A stretch of 13,835 bases of DNA from Candidatus Bathyarchaeota archaeon (GCA_007050895.1 SMYP01000173.1:1-13835), one strand, 5' to 3'; shown: positions 5,480 through 12,894, counted from the first letter of the stretch. Translations and numbers: made by a program. The notes: generated by a model from the letters alone, not told the origin.

Positions 5480-6289
5480 GTGCAAGTAGAGAAAGTTATG
5501 GCAAGCCCTGTAAAGACTATCGATAAAGATCAGACAGTCCCCATTGCATTAGACATCATGGAGAAGCTAGGGATATCTGCAATCCCTGTTACAGAGGAAA
5601 ATCGCTTAATTGGATTAATCACAGAACTAGATCTTGTCGATCGATTAGGATCTGCACGCGCAGGCAAATTATCACCTGCAAGCATTCACGTCAGCTCAGT
5701 CATGGAGTTTAATCCGCAAATAATTGACCCATCAATGGATATGTTTGAGGCTGCAAAGTTACTTCTGAAACGCCAAGAGCGGGCATTACCCGTTGTAAAA
5801 GATGGGGAAGTTGTGGGCATTATAACCAATAAGCATTTCGTGAACCAGTGCCAAGATATTACCGATATTAGGGTGCAGGACCTGGAATTAGAAAAGCCAA
5901 TCAGCGTGAGCCCCACAGACCGAGTAGTTCATGCCCGGCAGTTAATACTAGCTGAAAAAATGCCTGGACTCCCTGTTTTTGATGAAGGGAAGTTTGTTGG
6001 GTTGGTTACAAAGAAGCGGCTAGTGCTCGGATTTGCCGCGTTTCGACGGGAAATTCCCGCCAAGTACCAGAGTACACGATTACGAGAGTTTCTTGTAGCA
6101 AACATTCTTACAAGGACTGACTTGACAACAACCCCTGAGATGACCGTTGGTGATGCCGCGAAATTACTGCTACATGAACACCAACACCTTTTACCTGTAA
6201 TGAAAAAAGAGATCATGCAAAACATTCTCATTAGACGTAGTCTTGTGAAATTAGTTGCAAGTCACTTCAACCCAAAAAAAGCTGCTTGA
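5480..6289 (+). CDS. Four-CBS-domain (double Bateman) protein
   Basis: A 269-residue soluble protein built only of CBS units, which in pairs bind adenosine nucleotides or S-adenosylmethionine. Unit 1 is at about 1-55 ('VMASPVKTID' to 'GLITELDLVDRL'). Unit 2 is at about 70-118 ('VMEFNPQIIDP' to 'GIITNKHFV'). Unit 3 is at about 127-180 ('ELEKPISVSPTD' to 'GLVTKKRLV'). Unit 4 is at about 205-262; it begins well ('ILTRTDLTTTPEMTVGDAAKLL') but its last strand (MKKEIMQNILIRRSL) lacks the usual glycine-isoleucine turn and looks degenerate. No catalytic or membrane domain is attached, so it is probably a ligand-sensing partner. The start is GTG at 5480 because GAGGTGA (5468-5474) stands five bases before it. 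ATG at 5474 and at 5420 are also in frame. AMMECR1 follows after 21 bp and is probably co-transcribed. Confidence 0.88.
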   Translation: MQVEKVMASPVKTIDKDQTVPIALDIMEKLGISAIPVTEENRLIGLITELDLVDRLGSARAGKLSPASIHVSSVMEFNPQIIDPSMDMFEAAKLLLKRQERALPVVKDGEVVGIITNKHFVNQCQDITDIRVQDLELEKPISVSPTDRVVHARQLILAEKMPGLPVFDEGKFVGLVTKKRLVLGFAAFRREIPAKYQSTRLREFLVANILTRTDLTTTPEMTVGDAAKLLLHEHQHLLPVMKKEIMQNILIRRSLVKLVASHFNPKKAA

Positions 6290-6310
6290 AAGTATTTGGG
6301 AGACAGAGCG

Positions 6311-6961
6311 ATGGCTAGACTCCTGACACTTGAAGATGGAATTGTACTCACTATATTTGCTCGACAAACCATTGAACATTTTATCCTCTTTAATCAAAAG
6401 GCAACCTTCCCCGAATCCCCCTCAGAGGCGTTAACGGAGCATCGCGGTGTTTTCGTTACGCTGAAAAAACGACATCCGCGAAATGAGCAGAAATGGGAAT
6501 TGAGAGGCTGTATTGGCCATTTACAACCTGGACCAGATAGCCACCATCAATCGATTTCTTTACTTGAGGCTACACGTCAAGCGGCATTGAGTTCTGCATT
6601 CGAAGACCCCCGATTTCCTCCTGTACGTGCCGATGAAATGGAATCCATCCTTGTAGAGACCAGCGTTCTAACATTACCCCAAGAAATCTTGACAATTGAT
6701 AGGGGCAAGCTGTCTGATCAAATCACGATTGGTACTGATGGTCTAATTGTTCAGGGAAGAGGCTGGCACCGAGGCCTTCTACTTCCACAAGTTGCCCCCG
6801 AACAAGGTTGGAATGCTGAAGAATTCTTACAGGGTTGTTGCCAAAAAGCGGGACTTCCCCCCAGTTGCTATCTGGATCCTGGAGTAAAGATTCTGAAATT
6901 TCAGGCTCAAATTTTTGCAGAATCAGTTCCGAACGGAGAAATAAGAGCACGGAAGTTTTAA
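6311..6961 (+). CDS. AMMECR1-domain protein (AmmeMemoRadiSam system protein A)
   Basis: A 216-residue AMMECR1 protein. The family signature LRGCIG is at residues 64-69, followed by HLQPG. The later family blocks are also present: 'LLEATRQAALSSAFEDPRFPPV' near 85-106, 'VETSVLTLPQEI' near 115-126, and 'GTDGLIVQGRGWHRGLLLPQVAPEQGW' near 140-167. The molecular function of AMMECR1 is unknown. Comparative work groups it with MEMO and a radical-SAM enzyme in a predicted modification system. The MEMO homologue is in this same window, but no radical-SAM gene is. The start is ATG at 6311 with GGGAG (6298-6302) eight bases before it; an in-frame TTG at 6296 overlaps that site and is less likely. Its stop is one base from the stop of the convergent Lrp-like gene. 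Confidence 0.9.
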   Translation: MARLLTLEDGIVLTIFARQTIEHFILFNQKATFPESPSEALTEHRGVFVTLKKRHPRNEQKWELRGCIGHLQPGPDSHHQSISLLEATRQAALSSAFEDPRFPPVRADEMESILVETSVLTLPQEILTIDRGKLSDQITIGTDGLIVQGRGWHRGLLLPQVAPEQGWNAEEFLQGCCQKAGLPPSCYLDPGVKILKFQAQIFAESVPNGEIRARKF

Positions 6962-6962
6962 A

Positions 6963-7418
6963 CTACCCTGTCTCAAATTGGAGCGGTGGCGTATTATTTA
7001 CTTCTTCTAGTACCATTAAAGTATCAATACTTGTGATTCCAGGAATCTTTGATAGCGATTTATGAAGAAAAGTTGTGAAATCTGAAATACCACCTGCAAG
7101 AAAGCGGACAACCAAATCGATATTTCCAGCGGTCTTGGTTATCGAAAGGATTTGAGGGATTTTGTGGAGTTGCTTTGTAACCGCTTCAGCTTTACCATGC
7201 TCTGTGCGAATTAATAATATGGATTGAATTGGCCACCCAATTTTTGCCCAATCGAGTTCTGCACCCAGCTTTCTTATTATTCCTCGAGAGACAAGACTGT
7301 TGATTCGATTTCGCGCTGCAGTTGCGCTTAACCCAACACTCCGTCCTAACTCAGAGAATGAGATTCTCGAATTGGTTTGGAGGACTTGGAGAATCTGCAA
7401 ATCAACTTCATCTAACAT
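6963..7418 (-). CDS. Lrp/AsnC family transcriptional regulator
   Basis: A 151-residue protein of standard Lrp/AsnC length and layout. Residues 1-60 are the winged helix ('LDEVDLQILQVLQTNSRISF', then 'SELGRSVGLSATAARNRINSLVSRGII'). Residues about 62-140 are the RAM ligand and oligomerisation domain, including 'ITKTAGNIDLVVRFLAG' and 'IPGITSIDTLMVLEEV'. Such proteins usually bind DNA as dimers or octamers and respond to amino acids; the effector here is not readable. The start is ATG with GAGGGAG (7427-7433) eight bases upstream. It is divergent from the CCA enzyme over 69 bp and shares a palindromic TATA-like box with it. It is a more ordinary relative of the Lrp-like protein at 2386-2913, which has a longer recognition region. 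Confidence 0.9.
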   Translation of the reverse strand: MLDEVDLQILQVLQTNSRISFSELGRSVGLSATAARNRINSLVSRGIIRKLGAELDWAKIGWPIQSILLIRTEHGKAEAVTKQLHKIPQILSITKTAGNIDLVVRFLAGGISDFTTFLHKSLSKIPGITSIDTLMVLEEVNNTPPLQFETG

Positions 7419-7456
7419 CTGTAGAGCTCCCTCGAAATAGGGCTTAGACTTTATGA

Positions 7457-7464
7457 CTTAAAAG
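7457..7464. promoter_or_regulatory. Candidate TATA box, nearly palindromic, between lrp and cca
   Basis: CTTAAAAG reads CTTTTAAG on the other strand, so TBP could bind either way. Its centre is 27.5 bases before the ATG of cca, the distance of a leaderless start, and no SD precedes that ATG. In the other direction it would give the Lrp gene a leader of about 15-18 bases that includes its GAGGGAG. Confidence 0.45.
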
Positions 7465-7487
7465 CATAGTCGCCAAGAAACCATTCG

Positions 7488-8912
7488 ATGTCCATTCCTA
7501 ATACTATATGGCTTAAGTGTCTGAAAGAAATTCGCCCAACCGAGTCTGATATTCAAGAATCATCCTTTGTTTTTGAAAAGGTACGCAAGGCTATTGAATT
7601 AGAAGCAGAAGATCGGAAAATCACTGTTGCGTTTATTAATTTAGAAGGCTCGTCTGGTCGAAAACAGACACAGCTTCGTGGTTGGAAAGAGCTGGACATA
7701 TTCGTCGGATTACCCGTGTCAATCTTATCGCACTCACTTGAAGACAAGAAAACTAGAAAACCCGTGATTCGTCGTTTGCTTAAAAAAATGGTGAAGGATA
7801 TAGCTGTTAATGCTGCAAGAAGTGCGGGATCCAAAGAAGTCGAAATTGCTTATGCGGAGCATCCCTATGTGATAGCTCAAATTGATAATTATAAGGTTGA
7901 TATCGTTTTTTGCTTCGATTTAACCAAAGACTATATTATCAACAATGGTCCAATCACCGCCGTCGATCGGACGCCGCACCATTCCAATTTTGTGGATAAG
8001 CACCTTACCGTAGCCCAACGTGATGATGTCCGTCTTCTCAAAGCCTTCTTTCACACAGCATATGTCTACGGGGATTCGAGTCCAGTTGGTCGGAGTGGAT
8101 TTACGGGATTTAGTACTGAGATGCTAATCTTTCACACAAAAGCACTAGAACCAGCATTGGAATATTTGTCTCAATCAACACCACAACCACGCGATTTCTT
8201 CAATCGTGATGCCGATTCCTTGAAACGAAAATTCCCTAACGATTTTTTCATCATCTCAGACCCAGTGGATCCGAACCGCAACATTGCCTCTAGTATTTCA
8301 CAACGTGCCTACCGTTACACTAGCCACAAGTCACGCCAACTGTTACAGGACCCCTCTGAAGTATTCTTTGACAGGAGACCCATTCCCCAATTATCTGCGA
8401 CGGAACTTGACTTGTTGGACCCAAACTACTTTGTCATCGAGTTCCATGATCAAACTGGGTGGCATTACACCAAAACCCGTGATAAACTCTATCGTTATTT
8501 CTCAAAGCTTGCACGTTTCCTCAAACAGGAACCAACAGGAGAATCACGATTCGGATTCGTAGCCTTTGAAGAGCTTTTTCAAGGTGATATTTTCGCAGTT
8601 GCGCTTTACGTAGAAAGGGCGAAAGTGAGTCAATCGTATAGAAGAGCAGGACCTCAACAGAGCCATGTTGAAGGCGTTCACCAGTTCATAGAGAAACATC
8701 CTGAAGCCTTTTTGAAAAATGGTCGATATTATACTAAGATCCGAAGAACGTTCACATCGGCAGAAGCGACGCTTCGTTACTATTTATCAGAAAATCAACT
8801 CTCTTCGAAATTGCCAGTTATTGAAGTGTCTAGAACTGGCTCAACACAGATAGGAGCACAGGCATTATGGATTCTAACGAAAGCAGTATTGCCATTTATG
8901 ACATTAACTTAA
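7488..8912 (+). CDS. cca: Class I (archaeal) CCA-adding tRNA nucleotidyltransferase
   Basis: A 474-residue enzyme that builds or repairs the 3' CCA end of tRNA without a nucleic acid template. The nucleotidyltransferase signature is 'EGSSGRKQTQLRGWKELDIFV': Gly54-Ser55 open it, Glu68 and Asp70 supply metal ligands, and the third carboxylate is Asp138 in 'YKVDIVFCF'. The Glu-x-Asp form, rather than Asp-x-Asp, is what the archaeal class I enzyme has. 'TAVDRTPHHSNFV' (158-170) and 'LLKAFFHTAYVYGDSSPVGRSGFTGFSTEMLI' match the next conserved blocks. The rest is the central and tail region that reads tRNA. The length is slightly above the usual 440-460. ATG at 7488 is supported by a TATA-like box at the leaderless distance. 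It ends 18 bp before the convergent unknown gene. Confidence 0.93.
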   Translation: MSIPNTIWLKCLKEIRPTESDIQESSFVFEKVRKAIELEAEDRKITVAFINLEGSSGRKQTQLRGWKELDIFVGLPVSILSHSLEDKKTRKPVIRRLLKKMVKDIAVNAARSAGSKEVEIAYAEHPYVIAQIDNYKVDIVFCFDLTKDYIINNGPITAVDRTPHHSNFVDKHLTVAQRDDVRLLKAFFHTAYVYGDSSPVGRSGFTGFSTEMLIFHTKALEPALEYLSQSTPQPRDFFNRDADSLKRKFPNDFFIISDPVDPNRNIASSISQRAYRYTSHKSRQLLQDPSEVFFDRRPIPQLSATELDLLDPNYFVIEFHDQTGWHYTKTRDKLYRYFSKLARFLKQEPTGESRFGFVAFEELFQGDIFAVALYVERAKVSQSYRRAGPQQSHVEGVHQFIEKHPEAFLKNGRYYTKIRRTFTSAEATLRYYLSENQLSSKLPVIEVSRTGSTQIGAQALWILTKAVLPFMTLT

Positions 8913-8930
8913 AACGAAAATTTTATGGAA

Positions 8931-9323
8931 TTATAACTTGTTTTTCGCCTCATAGACGCGAATAGAATATCCAGTCTCTCTTTGAAGGGGAGCTTCGAAG
9001 AAGGCGATAATATCATCTGCATTCTTCTTAACGAGTTCTTCATTATCAAGCGCTACAAGCCGAATCGCCCCGTAGGAATACTCAAAAAGGCCTGTAACTG
9101 TGGGCATTTTGTTTTCTGCTTTGACTAGTTCAACAACGACGTAGCTTGAAGGAAGTCTGTTTATTCCTTCAGGTGATTTTACCTGAAAGTCAACTTTGTG
9201 AGTTTGTGAAATCCCTTTCAGTTCATTGATATATCTTGGACGAATCATATGTGCACCAGTTTTGTCAAGTACATCACTTAGAACACGTTCTTTTGACCTT
9301 AGTGTAATTCGCCACTGATCCAC
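8931..9323 (-). CDS. Unrecognised alpha/beta protein divergent from iorAB
   Basis: I do not recognise this protein of about 130 residues. It has no signal peptide, membrane helix, cysteine cluster or nucleotide-binding motif. The pattern suggests a small mixed fold: strand 'WRITLRS', helix 'KERVLSDVLDKTG', strands 'KVDFQVKSP', 'SYVVVELVK' and 'TVTGLFEYSYGAIRLVAL', helix 'NEELVKKNADDIIAFFEA', strand 'YSIRVYEAK'. It is mildly basic and could bind nucleic acid or a partner protein, but that is a guess. The start is uncertain. GTG at 9323 has GGTGG six bases before it. GTG at 9353 would fit a near-leaderless start from the palindromic TATA-like box at 9380-9391. TTG at 9377 is in frame but would fall too near that box. 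It is divergent from iorA, ends 18 bp from cca, and belongs to no visible operon. Confidence 0.65.
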   Translation of the reverse strand: MDQWRITLRSKERVLSDVLDKTGAHMIRPRYINELKGISQTHKVDFQVKSPEGINRLPSSYVVVELVKAENKMPTVTGLFEYSYGAIRLVALDNEELVKKNADDIIAFFEAPLQRETGYSIRVYEAKNKL

Positions 9324-9379
9324 TGGCAGCCACCCACATTTACTATAAATCACAAACTGTAAAATAGTGTATTGCAATT

Positions 9380-9391
9380 CCGTTTAAACGG
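9380..9391. promoter_or_regulatory. 12-bp perfect palindrome with TTTAAA core between unknown gene and iorA
   Basis: CCGTTTAAACGG is its own reverse complement. The TTTAAA core can serve as a TATA box in both directions. Its centre is 27.5 bases before the ATG of iorA at 9413, as expected for a leaderless transcript. The flanking CCG/CGG arms could also make it a regulator site. Confidence 0.5.
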
Positions 9392-9412
9392 TTCGGCAAG
9401 CTGGTGAATCAG

Positions 9413-11296
9413 ATGGATATCGCCGAGGTTCTAACAAAGGGAGCAGCTGGTAAACAGTATTTGCTCTTAGGAAATGAAGCGATTGCACGTGGTGCAATTG
9501 AGGCAGGATTGGAACTTGCAGCCACTTATCCTGGCACTCCCTCCTCAGAAATAGGTGACAGCCTCTTCCGTGCAGTTAAGCAGGGGAATTACTTCTTCGA
9601 GTATTGCACGAATGAAAAGGTCGCAATGGAAGTGGCTGGTGCTGCAGCAGTGGCGAATGCCAGATCCCTTGTAATCATGAAACACGTTGGACTCAACGTT
9701 GCATCTGATGCGTTCATGACGTTAAACTACATTGGTGTTCGAGCGGGCTTGGTCATTGTGTCTGCAGATGATCCTGGCTGCTGGAGTTCTCAAAACGAGC
9801 AGGATAATCGGTTATATGCGATGTTAGGTGATACCACCATGCTCGAGCCCGCAGATCCACAAGAAGCAAAGGATATGACTGTTGCCGCATTCGATTTATC
9901 TGAAGAATTAGAACAGCCTGTGTTACTCCGAGTTACTACACGTGTCAGCCATACCCGTTCAGGTGTTGAGCTAGGAGAAATTCGTCCCCCGCGGAATAAT
10001 CCGAATTTTGAGCGAGATCCATTTCGATTTGTAACGGTTCCGACTGTCGCTAGAAAGCGACACCCAATTCTGCTTGAAAAGGTGAAACAAGCTACAGAAA
10101 TCTCAGAAAAAACTCCTTGGAATAAAATCGTTGGAAAAGGAGAACTAGGTATCATTACTTCTGGTGTGAGTTTCAATTATGTAATGGAAGCCCTCGAAAC
10201 GTTACAGTTGAAAGCGGCAGTCTTCAAGATCGGAATGTCTTATCCTTTGCCAAAGAAAAAAATCCAGAAGTTCATGGCTTCAAAAGAAAAGGTCATTGTC
10301 GTAGAGGAGCTAAAGCCTTACCTTGAAAATCATGCACGTGCTTTCGCACAGGAAAAAGAGATCATGGTTCCAATTCTGGGAAAGAGCCAGGGATATTTCT
10401 CTGAAATTGGTGAATTCACCCCTAGAACCGTCATTGAAGGCGTTGCTAAGGCCTTAGGAAAGGCAATACCACCGGAATACGTAGATGTTGATAACAAAAT
10501 TTCTGAAACTCTTGCCACAGCTCCTCCCCGGCCTCCTATCCTCTGTGCAGGTTGTCCACATCGTGCAACATTTTATGAAATCGCGACTGCAACTGGACGA
10601 AAGGGCATTTACCCAACAGATATTGGATGTTATACATTGGTAATTCAGCCTCCTCTCGAAATGGCTGATTTGCTTCTTTGTATGGGATCAAGTATCGGAA
10701 CTTCTTGCGGACTTACAGCTGTTTTGGATAAACCCATTGTGGGAGCTATTGGTGATTCCACGTTTTTCCATTCTGGAATTCCCGGTCTTGTTAATGCGGT
10801 ATACAACCAACATCCAGTGAAAATTATTGTGGTGGATAATCACACAACCGCAATGACCGGCCACCAGCCACATCCAGGAACGGGAATGACTGGTATGGGT
10901 GTTCCAGGCAAACAAATCAGTATTGAGGCCGTGGCACGGGGTGTGGGAGTTGACTACGTTAAGGTAATCGATCCTCTACAAGTCAAGGAATCGATTCGTG
11001 CAATGCGCGAAGCTTTGGCATATGATGGCCCTGCAGTGGTTATCTCACGAAGCCCATGTGCACTTTTAGAGAGTGCCCGGAAGCGCAGTGCTAATGAACC
11101 AATAATCCCCTATGAGGTTGATCCAGAGAAATGTCAGGGTTGCCGGGTGTGTACAGATAAATTAGGCTGTGCCGCAGCTATTTGGACAGGAGAACACGCA
11201 GCAATTGAAGCAGACTTATGTTCAGGATGCGGCGTGTGTGCGCAGATTTGCCCATACAAAGCAATTCATGAGGGAGAGGCGAATGAAAGAGTATAA
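9413..11296 (+). CDS. iorA: Indolepyruvate ferredoxin oxidoreductase, alpha subunit
   Basis: A 627-residue cytoplasmic subunit of the enzyme that decarboxylates aryl pyruvates from aromatic amino acids to aryl-acetyl-CoA, reducing ferredoxin. The N-terminal pyrimidine-binding domain begins 'GNEAIARGAIEAGLELAATYPGTP'. The thiamine diphosphate domain has 'CAGCPHRATFYEI' near 378-390 and 'GDSTFFHSGIPGL' from Gly447, followed by 'DNHTTAMTGHQPHPGTG'. Two [4Fe-4S] motifs close the protein: C574-x2-C577-x2-C580-x5-C586, and C603-x2-C606-x2-C609-x3-C613-P. The start is ATG at 9413. Both a TATA-like palindrome at the leaderless distance and a GGTGA five bases upstream point to it; a GTG at 9404 is in frame but lies in that GGTGA. 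It overlaps iorB by 14 bases. Confidence 0.95.
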   Translation: MDIAEVLTKGAAGKQYLLLGNEAIARGAIEAGLELAATYPGTPSSEIGDSLFRAVKQGNYFFEYCTNEKVAMEVAGAAAVANARSLVIMKHVGLNVASDAFMTLNYIGVRAGLVIVSADDPGCWSSQNEQDNRLYAMLGDTTMLEPADPQEAKDMTVAAFDLSEELEQPVLLRVTTRVSHTRSGVELGEIRPPRNNPNFERDPFRFVTVPTVARKRHPILLEKVKQATEISEKTPWNKIVGKGELGIITSGVSFNYVMEALETLQLKAAVFKIGMSYPLPKKKIQKFMASKEKVIVVEELKPYLENHARAFAQEKEIMVPILGKSQGYFSEIGEFTPRTVIEGVAKALGKAIPPEYVDVDNKISETLATAPPRPPILCAGCPHRATFYEIATATGRKGIYPTDIGCYTLVIQPPLEMADLLLCMGSSIGTSCGLTAVLDKPIVGAIGDSTFFHSGIPGLVNAVYNQHPVKIIVVDNHTTAMTGHQPHPGTGMTGMGVPGKQISIEAVARGVGVDYVKVIDPLQVKESIRAMREALAYDGPAVVISRSPCALLESARKRSANEPIIPYEVDPEKCQGCRVCTDKLGCAAAIWTGEHAAIEADLCSGCGVCAQICPYKAIHEGEANERV

Positions 11297-11897
11297 CATC
11301 ATGTTTACGGGAGTTGGGGGGACGGGTGTTCTAACCGCGGCTCGAATCCTAGCATCAGCGGCACTCGCTGAAGGAGAAAACGTTCGAATGGGCGAGATTC
11401 ACGGTATGGCTCAGAGAGGCGGTGCAGTGAACTGTACTATTCGAATTGGGAAAAGTGTTCATGGTCCAATTATACCGACAGGCAAGGCAAATTTGCTCTT
11501 GAGTGTTGAGCCTGTTGAAGCCTTAAGGAATGTCGATCGAATAATGCCTTCTGGTACTATTATTGTGGGTGAATACCGAATTACGCCAACGGGAGTTTTA
11601 CTTGGCCGAGATAAATACCCTAGTGACGAAGCGATATTACAGGACCTAGCCAAGTTTGCGAAAGTCATTACTTTTGATGCGGCTAAGCTGGCTCAGGAGG
11701 CAGGAGGTATTCTGACTATGAATACAGTCTTAATTGGAGCTATCATCGGTTTGAACCTAATTCCCATTAAAGAGGAAACTGTGATTGCGGCTATAAAGGA
11801 AATCCTTCCTGAAAGGTATCAAGCAATGAACATTTCTGCCTTTGAAAAGGGAAAAAAAATTCAAAAAAGGCGATTACAATCTAGCGGTTTAGGGTAA
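11283..11897 (+). CDS. iorB: Indolepyruvate ferredoxin oxidoreductase, beta subunit
   Basis: A 204-residue partner of IorA, equal to the gamma-type domain of 2-oxoacid:ferredoxin oxidoreductases. 'NIMFTGVGGTGVLTAARILA' at residues 5-24 is the glycine-rich opening. 'GEIHGMAQRGGAVNCTIRIG' near 37-56 is the signature of this domain, and 'NTVLIGAIIGL' near 140-150 is also typical. The start is ATG at 11283, inside the end of iorA, with GGGAG (11272-11276) six bases upstream; the frame is open further back to 11169, but that stretch is iorA in another frame. The last codons are lysine-rich (A8 and A6 runs), and the final 17 bases overlap the end of MEMO on the other strand. Coupled translation with iorA is likely. 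Confidence 0.94.
   Translation: MKEYNIMFTGVGGTGVLTAARILASAALAEGENVRMGEIHGMAQRGGAVNCTIRIGKSVHGPIIPTGKANLLLSVEPVEALRNVDRIMPSGTIIVGEYRITPTGVLLGRDKYPSDEAILQDLAKFAKVITFDAAKLAQEAGGILTMNTVLIGAIIGLNLIPIKEETVIAAIKEILPERYQAMNISAFEKGKKIQKRRLQSSGLG
11852..11868 (-). terminator. Candidate poly-T terminator of the MEMO gene inside iorB
   Basis: On the minus strand, a T6 run (11863-11868) and a T8 run (11852-11859) lie 12-29 bases beyond the MEMO stop codon. Archaeal transcription ends mainly at such T-tracts in the non-template strand. The same bases encode the lysine-rich end of IorB. The role is inferred from position and composition. Confidence 0.4.
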
Positions 11898-12804
11898 TGG
11901 ACGCATAACCAACAATTGCTTCTGAGCTACCGCTAATATCATAACTTGTCGCATATTTCAGGCACGTTCCATGTTTAGCACCTAACTCTTTTGCCGTCGC
12001 GATAGTGGTGGCAACCGCGCTTGCTCCACACATCGTTCGATTCTTTTGTACCACTGTGTCTAGAAGGGCTTTGCCATCCAGTTGCTCAATTTTGTTAATA
12101 AGGTCACCATCCGTTTCATGAACCCATTTAACGATTTTGTCAACCGGACCACTTCCGACAGGAGCATAATCGTAGTAGTATTTACCATAATGTGTGAAAT
12201 CAGTGCTGGCGATAACAAATACATCACGTTTACTCTTTTTAACGGCATCAGCGATTGTGCGGCCCACTTTTTCACAAATGGAATACTTCGAAGATGAAAT
12301 CACAACTGGAACAATTTTAAAATCAGAGTCTTTACCTAAGAATTGGAGAAAGGGTAACTGTACCTCAATTGAATGCTCACCCAAATGGGCTTCCGTACTA
12401 TCCATTACACAGTTAATCGAAGAAGCTTGATCTTGGTTTAATACGGTCTTGGCAAGAGAAGAATCTATTTTACAGCGTCCGAGTGGAGTTTCCCATTCGC
12501 CTTCTGACATCAAAGCAGCCCCGGGAAATCGTAGAGGTCTATGTTTTGTACCGATAATTATGAATGTCGCTGGAAACCCCTCCTCGGCAGTTGCTTTGTA
12601 AAGGTGGGAAGCGATAGGTCCCGAGTAAATGTAACCTGCGTGTGGAGCAACTCCTGCAACTAATCTATTCACACGTTTAGGATTAATTGGAGGTATTTGG
12701 CCAGCGCCATTAGTGTCCGCAAATGCCGCACGAATTGATTTTTCAAGGTCCTTTTTTTCTGGAGGATAGAACCCGAATGCGGCTGGCTGTCGAATTTTTC
12801 CCAT
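11881..12804 (-). CDS. MEMO family protein (AmmeMemoRadiSam system protein B)
   Basis: A 307-residue MEMO homologue, related in fold to LigB-type extradiol dioxygenases. The metal-site residues of human MEMO1 (His49, His81, Asp189, Cys244) have counterparts here: His55 in 'APHAGYIYSGP', His88 in 'GTKHRPLRFPG', Asp202 in 'STDFTHYG' and Cys259 in 'NRTMCGASAV'. The block 'EHSIEVQLPFLQ' (143-154) is also typical. The N-terminus 'IRQPAAFGFYPP' matches the usual 'R.PAVAG.FYP' opening. It may be a metal-dependent redox enzyme, but its substrate in archaea is unknown. The start is ATG at 12804 with AGGTGA (12809-12814) four bases upstream; an in-frame GTG at 12828 is less likely. It is convergent with iorB (17 bp overlap) and divergent from the TrmB gene. 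Its functional partner AMMECR1 is about 5 kb away. Confidence 0.92.
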   Translation of the reverse strand: MGKIRQPAAFGFYPPEKKDLEKSIRAAFADTNGAGQIPPINPKRVNRLVAGVAPHAGYIYSGPIASHLYKATAEEGFPATFIIIGTKHRPLRFPGAALMSEGEWETPLGRCKIDSSLAKTVLNQDQASSINCVMDSTEAHLGEHSIEVQLPFLQFLGKDSDFKIVPVVISSSKYSICEKVGRTIADAVKKSKRDVFVIASTDFTHYGKYYYDYAPVGSGPVDKIVKWVHETDGDLINKIEQLDGKALLDTVVQKNRTMCGASAVATTIATAKELGAKHGTCLKYATSYDISGSSEAIVGYASITLNR

Positions 12805-12824
12805 GATGTCACCTATAGAACAAT

Positions 12825-12835
12825 TCACTCAGTGA
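12825..12835. repeat. 11-bp palindrome between MEMO and trmB-like gene
   Basis: TCACT-C-AGTGA has five-base arms that are exact reverse complements. It sits in the 90-bp divergent gap, just downstream of the best TATA-like candidate for MEMO (CCTTTTTGG on the minus strand). Its TCAC...GTGA halves recall the TrmBL1-type motif TATCAC-N5-GTGATA, but with a shorter spacer and without the outer bases. Confidence 0.3.
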
Positions 12836-12894
12836 CCAAAAAGGTTTTTTCGAATGTTATGAGGTGTCGATGTGTGGTAGAAATGGGTGAACGT

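Noticed and set aside
11169..11282. N-terminal extension of IorB
   Set aside because: This stretch encodes the ferredoxin-like end of IorA in its own frame. The ATG at 11283 has an SD at the right distance, and the family begins at this point.
11851..11870. Frameshift in iorB at the A8 and A6 runs
   Set aside because: The frame stays open to a stop at a normal family length, so there is no need to suppose an error or programmed slippage.
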